A DNA stretch of 64,000 bases. Origin: Cannabis sativa. Taxonomy: Eukaryota > Streptophyta > Magnoliopsida > Rosales > Cannabaceae. Position numbers and translations under genes: made by a program. The notes below the pieces were generated by a model. That model was not told the origin of the DNA. It saw only the letters and a list, made by a program, of their open reading frames with translations, and did no database searches. The stretch covers positions 2,170,001 to 2,234,000 of the forward strand of contig NC_083603.1 in the NCBI RefSeq assembly GCF_029168945.1, in the 5' to 3' direction. Of this stretch, positions 22,791 to 34,027 are shown one piece after another. Position 1 is the stretch's first letter. Each line of letters starts with the position of its first letter.

Positions 22791-23451
22791 TGTAGGACGT
22801 TATAATATAATAAAACTATCTCCACTTATATAATATTATTAGATTAAAGTATTCACTAATTATTTTTTTATTCTAATAAAACTAAAATAAATACACAATA
22901 ACTTAATTATTATAGACTCATTCTAAACTCTCCTGGAGAAAATAATAGAACTGCTATTTTTGGTAAAAGTTTTATTATACTTTTATGTTTGAAGTTTTTT
23001 TTTTTTTTACATTTTTACAGTATTCTATAAAAATACAAGAAAACAACTACAAAATCACATGAAAGCAACAGGAAAACAACAACAAAAAAATATTAAAATA
23101 CTATACAAATAATAAAAAATCAACAACAAAATAACAAGAATACAATATTAAAATATATCAAAAGACCATATTGTATGTAAATAAATTAAATCTTAAAAAC
23201 TGTAAATTATTTAAAATTTTATACAACTGTATTTTTGTAATTTTTATGTTATTTTTTTTAAATGATCCCTTTATTATATGAAGAAGCTGTAATTAAGTTA
23301 ATTAATATTGTTTTTTATACTTGTATGCAATAACAAGAAGATTGATGATCATGTAAAAATTTATGCTGCATGAATATATATATGTACAAATATATATTGC
23401 ATGCATATATAACTATTTAGTTCTAAATATAACTACAAATCGATGACAATT
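22791..23451. other. AT-rich intergenic stretch
   Basis: No gene or recognised element seen. The stretch 23020-23150 is A-rich, with repeated ACAACAAAA-type simple sequence. Confidence 0.55.
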
Positions 23452-24225
23452 TTTGCCCTATTTATGGGGTGACGAGAAATCTACAGAACACATCTTTCTC
23501 CATTGTTCGTTGGCATTCTATCTCTGGAGATCTTTCTCGTGGGGTATATATTCAATTTCTGACAATGGCATTCGTATGCGGGATCGGAGATCTGGGATTT
23601 GAGTAAAAAAGGAATTAATGCGGAGGAGGTTTTCTTGTGTGCCTCTATTATCATGGACACCATTTGGAGAGCTTAAAATGATGAGGTACACAATAATAAT
23701 TTGGGTAGCATAAAGTATTATATATTAATGACTTCATTTCTTATTGTTATGTAGAATACTGTGCTTCCCTCTTCTCTTACTCTTCTCCTGACTTGGTGGA
23801 GAAATGGTCCCCTCCCCCTCTCGACTGGATCAAATTGAGTTGTGATGTTCGTGTGGGGATGGAAGATGTGTTTAGCAATTGGTTGCTCGTAACCACCTTG
23901 GGGATCAAGTGGTCTAGGTGATGACTACGAGTTTATGTTTCACTGAGTCCCTTTGTGGCGAGGCCACAACTTGTTGTTTGGCTCTGGATAAGGCGGTGGA
24001 GCGTGGCCACAATTTTGTAATTGTGGAAAGCGACTCTAGTAGTTATCAACACTCTTAATGGTATTTGTGCTAGATGTGAGATTGATAACTATACTATGTA
24101 TTGTAAAAGACTTTTCTCTTCTTTTGTTGATTATATTTTTTCTATAATTGTAAGAACTTGTAATTTTTTAGCCCATAATGTGGTACAGTAGACATTTATC
24201 CACAAGAAGATTGGAAAAAATTAAA
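23452..24225 (+). pseudogene. Decayed LINE tail (zf-RVT and RNase H remnants)
   Basis: Homologous to about 13165-13930 of the LINE at the left edge but full of stops and indels. Frame pieces include STEHIFLHCSLAFYLWRSFSWG, close to the zf-RVT segment there, and GINAEEVFLCASIIMDTIWRA, matching [21 protein letters not shown]. Later pieces correspond to the RNase H region. About 30 bp found in the intact copy near 13310 are missing or replaced here. It is a 5'-truncated, old copy of the same or a sister LINE family. The 3' end merges into a T-rich region without a clear poly(A). Confidence 0.8.
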
Positions 24226-24619
24226 CTCTATACCCTTTTTTTTTTATATTGTCCTCTTTTATTTTTATCTTCTTTTTTAAAGTCTATCATTTTTATCTCT
24301 TTTTTTTTTTTTTTAAACATTTTACCAATTTTGTACTTCAATACACTTTCCATGTGACTCCCTTATGTCAGGGTATTTTGGATACAATATATATAAAAAG
24401 AAGTATCTTTCAATTAAATATAAATTAGAGATAGATTTGATTAATTGATATATAAAAAAGGTATTTTTCAATATAATAAGGGTGGTCTATGTGTACATTT
24501 TTGGGATCCATAGAGGCAATTGGGCTGGATCAGTCAATCAATTCTCTCATGGTGTCAAATTGTCCATATATACATATACACTCTCTTTCTCTACCACAAG
24601 CTAGGTCCAGCAGTCTAGT

Positions 24620-25506
24620 ATGGCCATGGCATACCATCTTTGCCAAACCATGCTCTGCTGCAAGCCATACAAGACTGTTATAATTAGGAGCTTAAAAATC
24701 AAGTCTTGCTATGAAAATCATAATGAAAGCAAACTAATAATCCAAACAAAGAAAAGATGCCTGAGATGCAATACTCTTTACTCAGACCAAGACAATTCAC
24801 CCACTGCTTGCTCCTTCCATGGCCACACAACTGGTACATAATAATTTCCTTCCTCTTATCCATTCCCAACCACATATATATACACACATATCAACTTTTG
24901 GGTTTTGTTTTTGTGTTCTTCAAATTAAGAAAAGAAGACATTTTTAAGCTATTGCAAGTTTTTCTTATATGGGTTCTTTCTTTAATGTTTAGATTTGTAA
25001 GCAAAAAGGGTTTTTCTTATATGGGTCTTCTACATAACCAAAAGGGTTTTTAGCTCAAAGAAAAAGAAGACATTTTTCTTTCTCAAATTTAAATGTTTAA
25101 ATTTGTTGATGAAGCTAACAAAAAAAGTTTATCTTTTTAAGTATTCAAAGTTGGAAAGATTCTTTTGCTTTGTGCTATAGCATCTATTCTACATAAACAA
25201 GAAAAAGAAGACTTTTTTAAGGTATTTAAAGTTTTTTCTTAATTGGGCTCTTTCTAAAGTATTTAATGTATAATAGGAGAAAGAGGGTTATTGGCATTGG
25301 CTCCACCACACCAAGGGATAGATGGTGAGTGGAGTGATCGGTCTGGTGTAATAGTTTACAGATGGAATGAGAGGAATAACAGACCAAACACTGGAAGTGG
25401 CAATTGGAAGAAGAGATGGAGCTGTTGTTCTGAGTATGGTGAAGATGCACCACCTTGTAGAACAGGTTGTCATGTTTCCTATGATGATGGCTACACTTTG
25501 TATTAA
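24620..25506 (+). CDS. Small Cys/His-rich, CHORD-like protein (2 exons)
   Basis: Exons 24620-24833 and 25277-25506 are separated by a 443-bp GT-AG intron (phase 1) and encode 147 residues. The acceptor at 25276 gives the continuous HTTGERGLLALAPPHQG; a second AG three bases downstream would drop one residue. The C-terminal ~95 residues hold conserved-looking metal-ligand candidates: CLRC, CSFHGH, KRWSCC, APPC and GCH. They end in SYDDGYTLY. The spacing C-x2-C...C-x-FH...W-S-C-C...C-x3-H resembles a zinc-binding CHORD module, but the linker is longer than usual. I recall plant proteins of unknown function with this arrangement but no established name. The N-terminus (AYHLCQTMLCCKPYKTV) is basic and Cys-rich. 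Expression and function are unknown, and the CHORD assignment is an inference from pattern only. Confidence 0.8.
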
Positions 25507-26236
25507 TACGTAATCATATGAATGAGAACATAAAGATTTGTATTTGATCAAAGTTTCTGTTGTAGCAAAGAAAAATGCTAAATTATAGAATATGATCTTT
25601 GTCATGTGATTATTACTTTCCACAGCCATAAGAGGCACTAGAGAGCTTAATCCTACAAAATCTAAGAACAAAAAAAAAAGTTAGATTGCAGGGTCGGTCC
25701 TGAGAATATATAAACTAAGACGAATTATATTTCGGAGTCCTCAAAAATATATATAAAAATATATTGAAAAAAAGTGTCGTGAAATTCGAGATCATAACAT
25801 TGTATAATATGTTATACACTCCAACCGACTAAACTATAAATATTTTTTGTTTACAATATAATTTAGTGAAACTTTTTATTTTTTATTTTGGGCCCTCGAA
25901 AAGTGTGGTCCCTAAACACGGGCCTAACCCGCCTGGTCCTGCTCCCACGTGATTTCCTAAGTTAGAGGTCATGAGTTTGAATCTGAGTGATTTAAATGTG
26001 AGCACAATATCCATCAGCTTAGTCACCCTAGACATCCATCTCGGGAGCATTTTATGTACCTAGTGCTCGATTGAGCCTCAAGTGACGCACCCCATCAAAA
26101 GTGGGGGTGATCGACCTAGTCTCAAAGGATCTTGGCGAACATTTGTAGGCAGGATTGAAACTCTTATGGTTATGCCGGAGAGAGAGAGAGGAGCCACACC
26201 TTATAGCCTCATCCCCATTTTACCATAAAAAAAAAT
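25507..26236. other. Intergenic stretch with unresolved repeat-like sequence
   Basis: 25507-25680 is probably the 3' UTR of the preceding gene. 25690-25930 begins GCAGGGTCGGTCCTGA and ends near GGGCCCTCGAAAAGTG, and looks like a degraded TIR transposon. 25950-26230 contains CTAAGTTAGAGGTCATGAG followed by a tRNA B-box-like TTTGAATCT, so it may be a SINE-derived piece. None can be assigned with confidence. Confidence 0.35.
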
Positions 26237-26330
26237 TACAAACATGTCTATCTCAATACACTTGATAACTTTGGCAAGAACAATGAAACTCAATGTCACA
26301 ATTCACAAACATGTCTATCCCAATACACTT
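26237..26330. repeat. Short direct repeat downstream of the lumenal protein gene
   Basis: ACAAACATGTCTATCYCAAT (then ACACTT) occurs at about 26239 and again at about 26306, about 67 bp apart, in the 3' flank of the minus-strand gene. Confidence 0.7.
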
Positions 26331-26536
26331 CATTCCTACATTTACATGTATAACAATAATTTTACTTCTGACATATTTCATGACCTCTCAACAATGACAA
26401 ATATTATGTTGTTCTCACAACCTCATATCAGCAACAAGTAAAAGAGACCAAGTACAAGAATGAGACCTTGAATGATGCCCTCAAAGACAAAAATTTCCCC
26501 CCAAAAAAAGAAGAAGAAAAGATTTACCAATCAAAC

Positions 26537-27731
26537 TCAAGAAGAGTTAACAGTTTTAAAAGACTCATGAACATGTTTCAACATGTCACTATCTTTATTC
26601 CACTCTGCAGTTGGAGCATTAACAAAATGAGCATAAAGCTTGTTATTAGCACAAGTAACTGAGATTAAGCTATGTGCAGCAACACCATCGATCTCATAAT
26701 TGTAATAAAGCTGACCCTTTTCATCTTTCTTCTCCTCAGATGAAACCTTATCTGCACTGGCTATTAAGTCCTGCAAATCCACATCAGACAATGCCAAATT
26801 GTTCAAGACCACATCTTTTGGTGCTAATTGCCTAAACCCAGATAGGAATGTCAAGTACTCTTTCTCTGATCTCTTCTTTGGGTTATAAAACTCACTGTCT
26901 GTCCCATTTGTACCTATATAATAAAACACAATAATATTAAGGTCAACTCCAATAGACTTTCAAAATGTCAAATTTGAAAAAGTTTAGCTCTAAATTTAAT
27001 TAGTTTGATAGTAAGATCAAATACAGCATCCTACTTAATATTAGTAAATAATACAATTATAATTTAATAAATAATTTAACAGTACATGATTAAATTCGTG
27101 GAGTGGAGTTAATTCCCCTTGTGTTAATCAAGCCTCGAAGCTTGATCACCGATATTATAACTTAGTAGTTTCACACTTCTCCTCGGTCCAAGTTTGAATT
27201 CCTCCAAACTACTATTATGGTTGGAATTTTGAAAAATTTAGTGCTAAAATTTCACTCATTCTTTTGTTAATTTAACACTAAATTTAGACATTTAACATTT
27301 CCCTAAGTACAAATCCCAATGCCATAAATAAATAAAAAAACCATTTTTAACATAACATGATTATTACCCTTTTCGACTTTTGATACTAATCGCTCTTTCC
27401 ATCCCTGAGGCACATCATAGACATACTCAGCCGAGTCTTGCTTGTTGGAATTTCCACCGTAGCCGCCGTAGTTGGCGGCGCTGGCTGCCGTGCCGTAGTA
27501 TATTTGAAAAGAAGGGTCAGCTAGTGAAGGGAGTGGGGCAGAGGAAATGAGAACCGCGGCGGCGGCGGTTGCGGCTAAAGTGGAAGCTAAGGTGGTGATT
27601 GGGGACTTGGTGGAGGAGAATGGGAGGTGGGTTTTGGCTGCCGGTGGAGTTTGAGGTGGTCTTGCGGTGGTTGGAGTGGTGGTGGTGGTGGTGTTAGAGA
27701 AAAGGGCTGAGGGAGAGAATAGAGTGGCCAT
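26537..27731 (-). CDS. Thylakoid lumenal 19 kDa protein (PsbP-domain family), 2 exons
   Basis: Minus strand, exons 27731-27368 and 26913-26537, intron 27367-26914 (454 bp, GT-AG, phase 1); 246 residues. Residues 1-40 are a Ser/Thr/Pro-rich chloroplast transit peptide. A hydrophobic Ala-rich lumen-targeting segment (TTLASTLAATAAAAVLISSA) leads to a cleavage site after SLA (residue 71). The mature protein of about 175 residues fits 19 kDa. It starts DPSFQIYYG and includes EYVYDVPQGWKERLVSKVEKG, FYNPKKRSEKEYLTFLSGFR and SVTCANNKLYAHFVNAP, matching the plant thylakoid lumenal 19 kDa protein as I recall it. The fold is Mog1/PsbP-like. Its exact role beside photosystem II is not established. The intron holds AT-rich sequence and possibly a SINE-like piece near 27110-27185. 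No frame damage was seen. Confidence 0.93.
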
Positions 27732-28036
27732 GTTAATGGGTCATAAAAATTTGATCTTTTTGCTAATTTTTGGGATTATTTGGATTGGATTTTGAAGGCT
27801 TTGGTAATGGTTGGTTGTGATTTTGTTGTGAATGGAGTTTTGGGATTTTGCTCTTATCCAATTTTTGTGGCTCTCAAAGGTTGTCTTTTTTTTTTTTTTT
27901 TGAATAAATGTATTTATGTGTGTGTGTGATAAAGAGATTGACCACATATTAAAACATTTACTTTGTATCAATACTAATACAAATTAAAAAAATTGATTTA
28001 ATGATTCTCGTATGTTTATTTAATTAAAAAAATAAT

Positions 28037-28381
28037 TTACGACATAGATACTTAAATTTAACTTATAATTGTAAATAAATATCTAAGTTTAATTTTTAGC
28101 ATTAATAATATTTAAATTATAATTCTGAAATTTTTACAAGTAATTGACTATTAAATGTTAAGTAAATTGTCACGTGAAAATTATCAAAGTTAGTAAATTT
28201 TTATTTTTTTAAAAAAAAAAAAATTAGTTTAAACATACCAATAAAAAATAACATGTGGATAATGACTTAACATTTAATAGTTAAGTAAGAGTTCTAAAAA
28301 TATAACTTAAGTATTATTATCGCAAAATTAAACTTAAAAATTTATTTACAATCGAAAATTAAATTTATATTTTTATGTTAG
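28037..28381. mobile_element. MITE with long inverted repeats
   Basis: The left arm (about 28037-28190) and right arm (about 28225-28381) are imperfect inverted repeats. For example, CTTATAATTGTAAATAAAT and TATTAAATGTTAAGTAAAT on the left match complements of the right arm. The element is AT-rich and non-coding. Exact ends and target duplication are unclear. Confidence 0.65.
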
Positions 28382-29035
28382 CCTCGAGCAACCTACTCTA
28401 GCACCTCCTTCTCCAGATTACTCTAATTAAAAAAGAAAAGAAATTATTTTGTTTTTGTCTTACTATTTTATGATATATGTCACTCTTGTTGTGAAAAGTG
28501 AAAACTTTGTAGTAGATGAAGTAGATACAAACTTTTACATACAAACTATTACTAAGTTAGCTTAAAATTAATCCCACCTAATTTTGATCCTAAAGTTAAG
28601 ATATAACCTTTTTATATATAAATATATGGTTAAGTATTTTTTTGGTAAACTTTTTGTCTAATTCGACTTTTTTAACTTTTTTTGTTTATCGTGTATGTCA
28701 TAGTTATTTAGGATCACTTGTAAATTTTTTACAATTTTTTAACTAATATACAAAATTAAAAATAAAGTTTAAATATTTTATTGCCATACATGTGGTAAGT
28801 ACTATTTAAACTTTATTATTAGCATTGTAATTTTTTTTAAATACCAAAACAGATAAAAATTCTATGAGAACAATCATGATTCTACTACTAAATTTTTTTA
28901 TACATGTATATTATTTTAAGAATAATACTAATAATATGTGCAACTAATGCATAAGAGTATTACATTCAATGACTTTGATACTTATTTAAAAAACAATCCT
29001 AAACCCTACTTAAATTAACTCAACATTCATCACCA
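28382..29035. other. AT-rich intergenic stretch
   Basis: Nothing recognisable in this interval. Confidence 0.55.
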
Positions 29036-29212
29036 AAGAGGTGGTCTAGCACTTAAGGTGATATATGAGTGTTAAGAGTTTTTTGGTACCTTTTTTGGAA
29101 AGTTTAAATGTGAAGGTAGAGACCTGCCCATTCCGATTCTCAGTCTTCTTCTACCTTTAGGATCTTTGACCCATTCCTTAGGTCTCACATTTTGACCTTA
29201 AAAAAAATTAAA
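29036..29212 (+). mobile_element. Possible SINE
   Basis: Begins AGAGGTGGTCTAGCACTTAA, similar to the tRNA A-box start common in plant SINEs. A weak B-box-like GGTAGAGACC lies about 80 bp downstream, and the element ends in an A-rich tail (29200-29212). No target duplication was identified, so this is only suggestive. Confidence 0.3.
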
Positions 29213-29636
29213 ATAAGTCTTTACTTGAAGAAACTTGGAAATTACAATGTATATTCATTTTTTATTTTTATTTTTACTTTTTAATTTATATTTAATTTTA
29301 TAGGTTATGTTCCATTATGTGTTCTCTAATTTTAATAAATTATATAAGATTATATTTAATAATTTGATTATAAAAAGAGTATTTATTAATTAAAATTATT
29401 TTACAATTATATTTAATTAATGTGTAATAAAAAATAGTAATTTTCAATTTATTTCTAATTGTGAAATTTCAGTTATGAGCTAGATAGATCCTAGGCGTAT
29501 ATTTGGTCTACTTCAGCTCAGAGTCGGTCTTATGAATAGATAAATACTAAGTATCATAGTACCTAATACTTCTGTGATGTATAATATAGTTATTGATGCA
29601 GCTCAATAACAAATTATAAAAATTACAAATTACAAA

Positions 29637-30434
29637 GGGAAATTTAATTTTCTATACTTAGAAAATCTTAAAATTTTTTCCCTAAACCAAAAATTTAAAC
29701 CCTAAAAAAATTATACATTTTTTTTCAAAACCCCAAAAATACTCTCAAACTCTCACAGCATCTCTCTTTCTCTCTCTATCTCGGCATCCCACACCCCAGG
29801 TCCGATGGTCGGACCATAGGATCCGATGGGGTCCGACCAATCGGACCCATCGGACTGTTTTTTTTTTTTTTTTTTTTTTTCTTCATTCGATTTGAGAGAG
29901 ACTTAGAGAGAGGGGGTCCGATGGTCGGACCATGGGTTCGATTGGTCGGACCCCATCGGACCTGGGGCTTTTTTTCCTTTTTTTTTTGCTTTCGATTTGA
30001 TGGACCGGCGGTGAAGAGGGGGCCTGGGATTCGTGGGCTTCGACCGTCGGTGATGGGGGGCCTGGGATTCGTGGGACCGGCAGTGAACTGGGCTTCGACC
30101 GTCGTTCGGGTTGGGGTTGGGATTCGTGGGTGAGGGTGGTTCGGGTTGGGGTTTTCGTGGGTGAGGGTGGTTCGGGTTGGGGTTGATCGTGGGTGAGGGT
30201 GGTCGACGACGGGTGAGGGTGGTTCGGGTTGGGGGTTGATCGTGGGTGAGGGTTTTCGTGGGTGAGGGTGGGCGGTTGGGGTGAGATAGAGAGAGAGAGA
30301 TGATGCAGAGAGAGAGAATTGTGAGGGGGGTATTTTTGGGGTTTTGAAAAAAAGGTATAGTTTTTTTAGGGTTTAAATTTTTGGTTTAGGAAAAAAATTC
30401 TAAGATTTTCTAAGTATAGAAAATCAAATTTCCC
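29637..30434. mobile_element. TIR element with long inverted repeats and G-rich minisatellite
   Basis: 798 bp beginning GGGAAATTTAATTTTCTATA and ending with the complement (TATAGAAAATCAAATTTCCC). The inverted arms extend for roughly 150 bp on each side, including CCCTAAACCAAAAATTTAAA and its complement. ATTACAAATTACAAA flanks it on both sides (29622-29636 and 30435-30449), but that sequence is itself repetitive, so 8 or 15 bp are both possible for the duplication. Inside are palindromic GGTCCGATGGTCGGACC blocks (about 29800 and 29916), a 24-T run, and a minisatellite (about 30000-30285) of GGGTGAGGGTGGTTCGGGTT-type units. It ends about 390 bp upstream of the makorin start codon. Superfamily is uncertain (MULE or hAT). 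Confidence 0.78.
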
Positions 30435-30661
30435 ATTACAAATTACAAATTATTTACACAGAACAATACAACACAAAAATTTCCAAAAAATATAAAATAA
30501 TTAACAATGATGGAGAATGGTAACTCCCAAATTAAGAATTATATTTCCTATTCTGAAATTACGTAAATACCCCCTTCAGTTGCGTTAACCTTAAGGGTAT
30601 ATTCGTATTTTCGCTTAAAAAACCCCAATTTGCCATTTTTTTCGTACCGTACGACCGCCGA

Positions 30662-30669
30662 AAACCCTA
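30662..30669 (+). promoter_or_regulatory. Telo-box in the makorin promoter/5' UTR
   Basis: AAACCCTA about 160 bp upstream of the ATG. In plants this motif is frequent near the transcription start of translation- and growth-related genes. Whether it acts here is not known. Confidence 0.45.
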
Positions 30670-30827
30670 GGCCACTCACAATTCGCGAAAATTTTCCTCT
30701 TCAGACATTCGTTGAAAGTTTTTTTTCCTCTATTTCTCCGAATGAATGATTGTATTTAGGGTTCCTTCTTCGTCGATTGTTGCTCCAGCCTTATGAATCG
30801 GAGTTTTCCCTCTCAAATTGGATTGTC

Positions 30828-33476
30828 ATGTCTAAAAGGTGATTTCTTTTAATCTTCCCCGATCCTTTAACTTCTCTTTCGTACTAATTTTTGTTGTAAT
30901 ATTTCTGTCGTAAATTAGGTCATTTCTGATCCAAGTTTGTTGATTTTGATTGATCTTCGTTGTGTTTATGTGATTCTGTATCTTTCTATTGGTTTTGATT
31001 TTGGGGGAAATGCACAGTTTTCTTGTATAATCGATATTTATATATACATGTATGTGGTTGTATGTGTTTTTTTGGGGGATTATTGGATTTTAAGAGGAGA
31101 TATTTTTGAGCTTGTTATTGGGTTTTTATAAAGAAATTATTTTGAATTTTACGTTCTTATTATTGTATCTGTTTGGTTGATGAGAAAAAAGTGAGCCAAA
31201 GATAACTGTGGCAAACATTGATATCTAATGCTTAGTAGTAAATGGGAAATGTATCATTTTTATTATTTTTCTGTAATTATTTTACAGGGTTCTTTGTAAG
31301 TTCTTTGCACAAGGAGCATGTCTGAAGGGGGAGCATTGTGAGTATTCACATGATTGGAAGGACCCTCCAAATAATGTAATAGTTCATTGATTTTATTAGT
31401 GTATCTAGGCATTGTTTATGTTTAAGCATATGAATTTAATCTTTTTTGTTTAACTGTTTCAGGTTTGCACCTTCTATCAGAGAGGGCTGTGTGCTTATGG
31501 TAGCCGATGCCGATATCAACACACTAAGGCTTCTCAATCTCAATCTTCTGGTTCATCTTCGTCCACAAGTTCACAGAAATTTCCTGTTTCAGATTCTCGG
31601 TCTCGTCCTCATTCTTCCAGCACCTCATTAAATGGGGTTGCTTTAGTTTCAGGGGTGTTTTCCGAGCTCTCTGCTGCAAGCAGGCCTTTTGTTGTTCCCA
31701 AACAACCTGCTTGGAATCAAGGGCTTGAGCAATCTGATGCTCTACATAGTGGTAATGTTGGTGAGAGCAGTCTTAGTCCGGCGGATCTTCCTATCTGTTC
31801 ATTTGCTGCTGCTGGTGATTGTCCACGTGGGGAAAAATGTCCACATATTCATGGGAACCTTTGCCCTACATGTGGAAAACATTGCTTGCATCCTTATAGG
31901 CTTGATGAAAAAGAGGAACATCTGAGGACATGTGAAAAAAAGCATAAGAATCTAGAGGCATTGAAACATAGTCAAGAAATTGAATGCAGTGTCTGTTTGG
32001 AACGTGTTCTCTCAAAGCCGACAGCAGCTGAGCGGAAGTTTGGGTTGATGTCGGAATGTGATCATCCATTCTGTATATCTTGCATCAGGAATTGGCGTAG
32101 TAGTTCACCAACTTCTGGCTTGGATGTCAACAGTGCATTGAGGGCCTGTCCAATATGTCGCAAGCTTTCATACTTTGTTGTTCCAAGTGTCATTTGGTAC
32201 ACTTCTAAAGAAGAGAAACAAGAAATTGTTGACAGTTACAAGGCAAAGCTCAAGTAATTTGTTTACCTCCGAACCAAATTATATATGGATAATTTCTCAA
32301 TTATTTCAATAGTTGTCTTCTACATTTGCAATATTTTTAAAGAAAAGGAACTTTTAATTTTTTATAGCTGAAGGCATATTGTATTATTCTCAAGTCGTTA
32401 AGTTGGTATTTACATGTGATGAATTGCTAGTTTTAATTAGTGGAATCAATTGGTTTTTCTTCTGCAGGTCAATTGATTGCAAGCACTTCGACTTTGGCAA
32501 TGGAAACTGCCCATTTGGTACTAGTTGCTTTTACAGGGTAATACTCTACTCCTAGTTGCTGTTATTTTGTTCATATAATGCTCCACCTTTTGTATTTCAT
32601 ATGTTATTTGCAATTTGGATACGTGGCTGTTATTATCTGAGAATATATGCTATCGACAATATAAGTGAGAAAGGTCTTATTTTCTTTGATTTCTAATTTG
32701 TAGATTATTTCCTTGGCTTCTTTGTTGTGAATTTCTTTTGAAGTTCTTGTTCTTCAATGTCAGTTTTACCTTTAGGCTGTAGGCTAACTTACAGAGGCTC
32801 AATGTGTACTCAGTTAATATAAACTGAATTTAACGTACTGACTAATATTTAAATGAATTAAATTGGTGCTTATCATCTGTTGCTGTGTTAGAATTAGGAA
32901 GGGGTTAGTATTAGAAATCATTCAAGATGGACCACATTTTTTGCCTGATCCTCGAAAGCCTCACCCAGGCTCAGCAACAGTTGATCGACCTGGCATTTTT
33001 CTTGCTGTCTTATTGGTCGACCTGCGGAGATTTGGGCAATGAGTAACATTAAGTTTTCATGAACTCTGCAACTGAAGTAGACAGTTTTTTTAGAACTGTG
33101 AGTGGTAAGATGTAGTGGGGCAAGGGCATGGGGGGGACATTTACTTGAATTATATCATGCAACTTCTTTGCTGCATTTTACTTTCATGAAGGAGAGTATT
33201 AGCTTTATTACTCCTTTAATGGATAGAATATTTGTTGTGTTCCAGCATACGGTCAAGCCAGGCTCCTATGTATGGAAACATCACAGGCCACCACCACGAA
33301 GGCGAACTCCACACAGATCCAATTTTGTGGACATCGATGCTATGTTAGACGAAATGGAGTGTTTATTGGATGACGGTTTAGACTCTGAAGATGATAGTAC
33401 TTGGAACATGGGGTTAATGTTTTCGTTGATGGGCTTTGAGACGGACTCATCTAGTGATGAGGATTTTATGTTCTAA
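30828..33476 (+). CDS. Makorin-type E3 ligase, alternative isoform B (terminal exon 33246-33476)
   Basis: Shares exons 1-4 (960 nt, 320 codons) with isoform A and then uses a different last exon, 33246-33476, after the acceptor TGTTCCAG. It encodes 76 more residues plus stop, for 396 in total. The exon also begins with His ([20 protein letters not shown]), so it completes CCCH finger 4 exactly as isoform A does. It continues into a basic proline/arginine patch and a very acidic tail ([17 protein letters not shown], then SSSDEDFMF). A basic-then-acidic tail of this kind is reminiscent of the animal makorin C-terminus. The open frame and clean phase argue that it is a real exon. Use of the two acceptors must be mutually exclusive because this exon ends in a stop. 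Confidence 0.78.
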
Positions 33477-34027
33477 ACTCAGCTTTTGGATTAGCCAACT
33501 TTTAATTGCCTTATTTTTATTTTGGACGTTGGAATTGTTGCCATCCATTTTTTTTCTTTTTTTTTGGCATATTTGTCGGGGACAGAATTTAACTTGCGTC
33601 ATTGAACGGGCGAAACATGTAGTGTCTAAAACTATAATTAAACATGTGAAATAAGATATAAATTTTATCTTCTTGGTCTTTGATAATGTTTGGTATCCTG
33701 GTTTCATTTCTACTGTTTTCGTCTTCCATGGCTCTGATCATGGTTGGCTACTAAGCAGTGAACTTAGCTGTTGTTATCTGATATCATTTGCAGCATGCAT
33801 ACCGCGATGGCAGTTTGGAGGAAGTTGATCTGCGTCATCTCGGGAACGAAGAAGGTCTAACTGTGATAGCTAAACACGTTAGGTTATATGCTTTTTTCCC
33901 TTCCTTTCAATTTGTTCCCAAGAATTAAAACAAAAGCCAAAACTTTTCCATATTTTTTTTCTCACAACTTAAAATTTTCGGTATTCTCAGGCTATCAGAC
34001 TTCCTAAGTGACATGCATATAAGGTGA
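30828..34027 (+). CDS. Makorin-type CCCH/RING E3 ubiquitin ligase, isoform A (6 exons)
   Basis: Exons 30828-30838, 31288-31375, 31463-32253, 32468-32537, 33794-33882 and 33991-34027; all introns are GT-AG and phases join. 361 residues. The short first exon encodes MSK plus part of R4. Domains: CCCH finger 1 (C7, C15, C21, H25), CCCH 2 (C35, C43, C49, H53), a Ser-rich linker, CCCH 3 (C145, C153, C159, H163), the makorin Cys/His motif ([13 protein letters not shown], about 167-190), a C3HC4 RING (C208, C211, C232, H234, C237, C240, C262, C265) and CCCH 4 (C301, C311, C317, H321). This is the diagnostic makorin order; the RING recruits E2 enzymes and the CCCH fingers bind RNA. This isoform ends [20 protein letters not shown]...[12 protein letters not shown], the C-terminus I recall for plant makorins. 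ATG 30828 is chosen because it gives the family N-terminus. Confidence 0.9.

Noticed and set aside
24489..24683. 64-codon frame starting upstream of the CHORD-like gene
   Set aside because: Different frame from the Cys/His coding frame, crossing the likely 5' UTR; no support.
25226..25671. Minus-strand frames of 75 and 127 codons
   Set aside because: Antisense to exon 2 of the CHORD-like gene and its 3' flank. Splice phase and Cys/His pattern support the plus strand.
29921..30133. 70-codon frame rich in Gly/Arg/Val
   Set aside because: Lies in the palindromic and minisatellite interior of the TIR element.
31446..31925. Additional plus-strand frames (61 and 78 codons) in the makorin region
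   Set aside because: They overlap makorin exon 3 in another frame; the exon's zinc-finger frame is clearly the coding one.
32890..33060. Possible extra makorin exon between exon 4 and the 33246 exon
   Set aside because: Some local frame and a self-complementary GATCGACCTGG/GGTCGACCTGC, but no acceptor/donor pair with correct phase and no makorin similarity.
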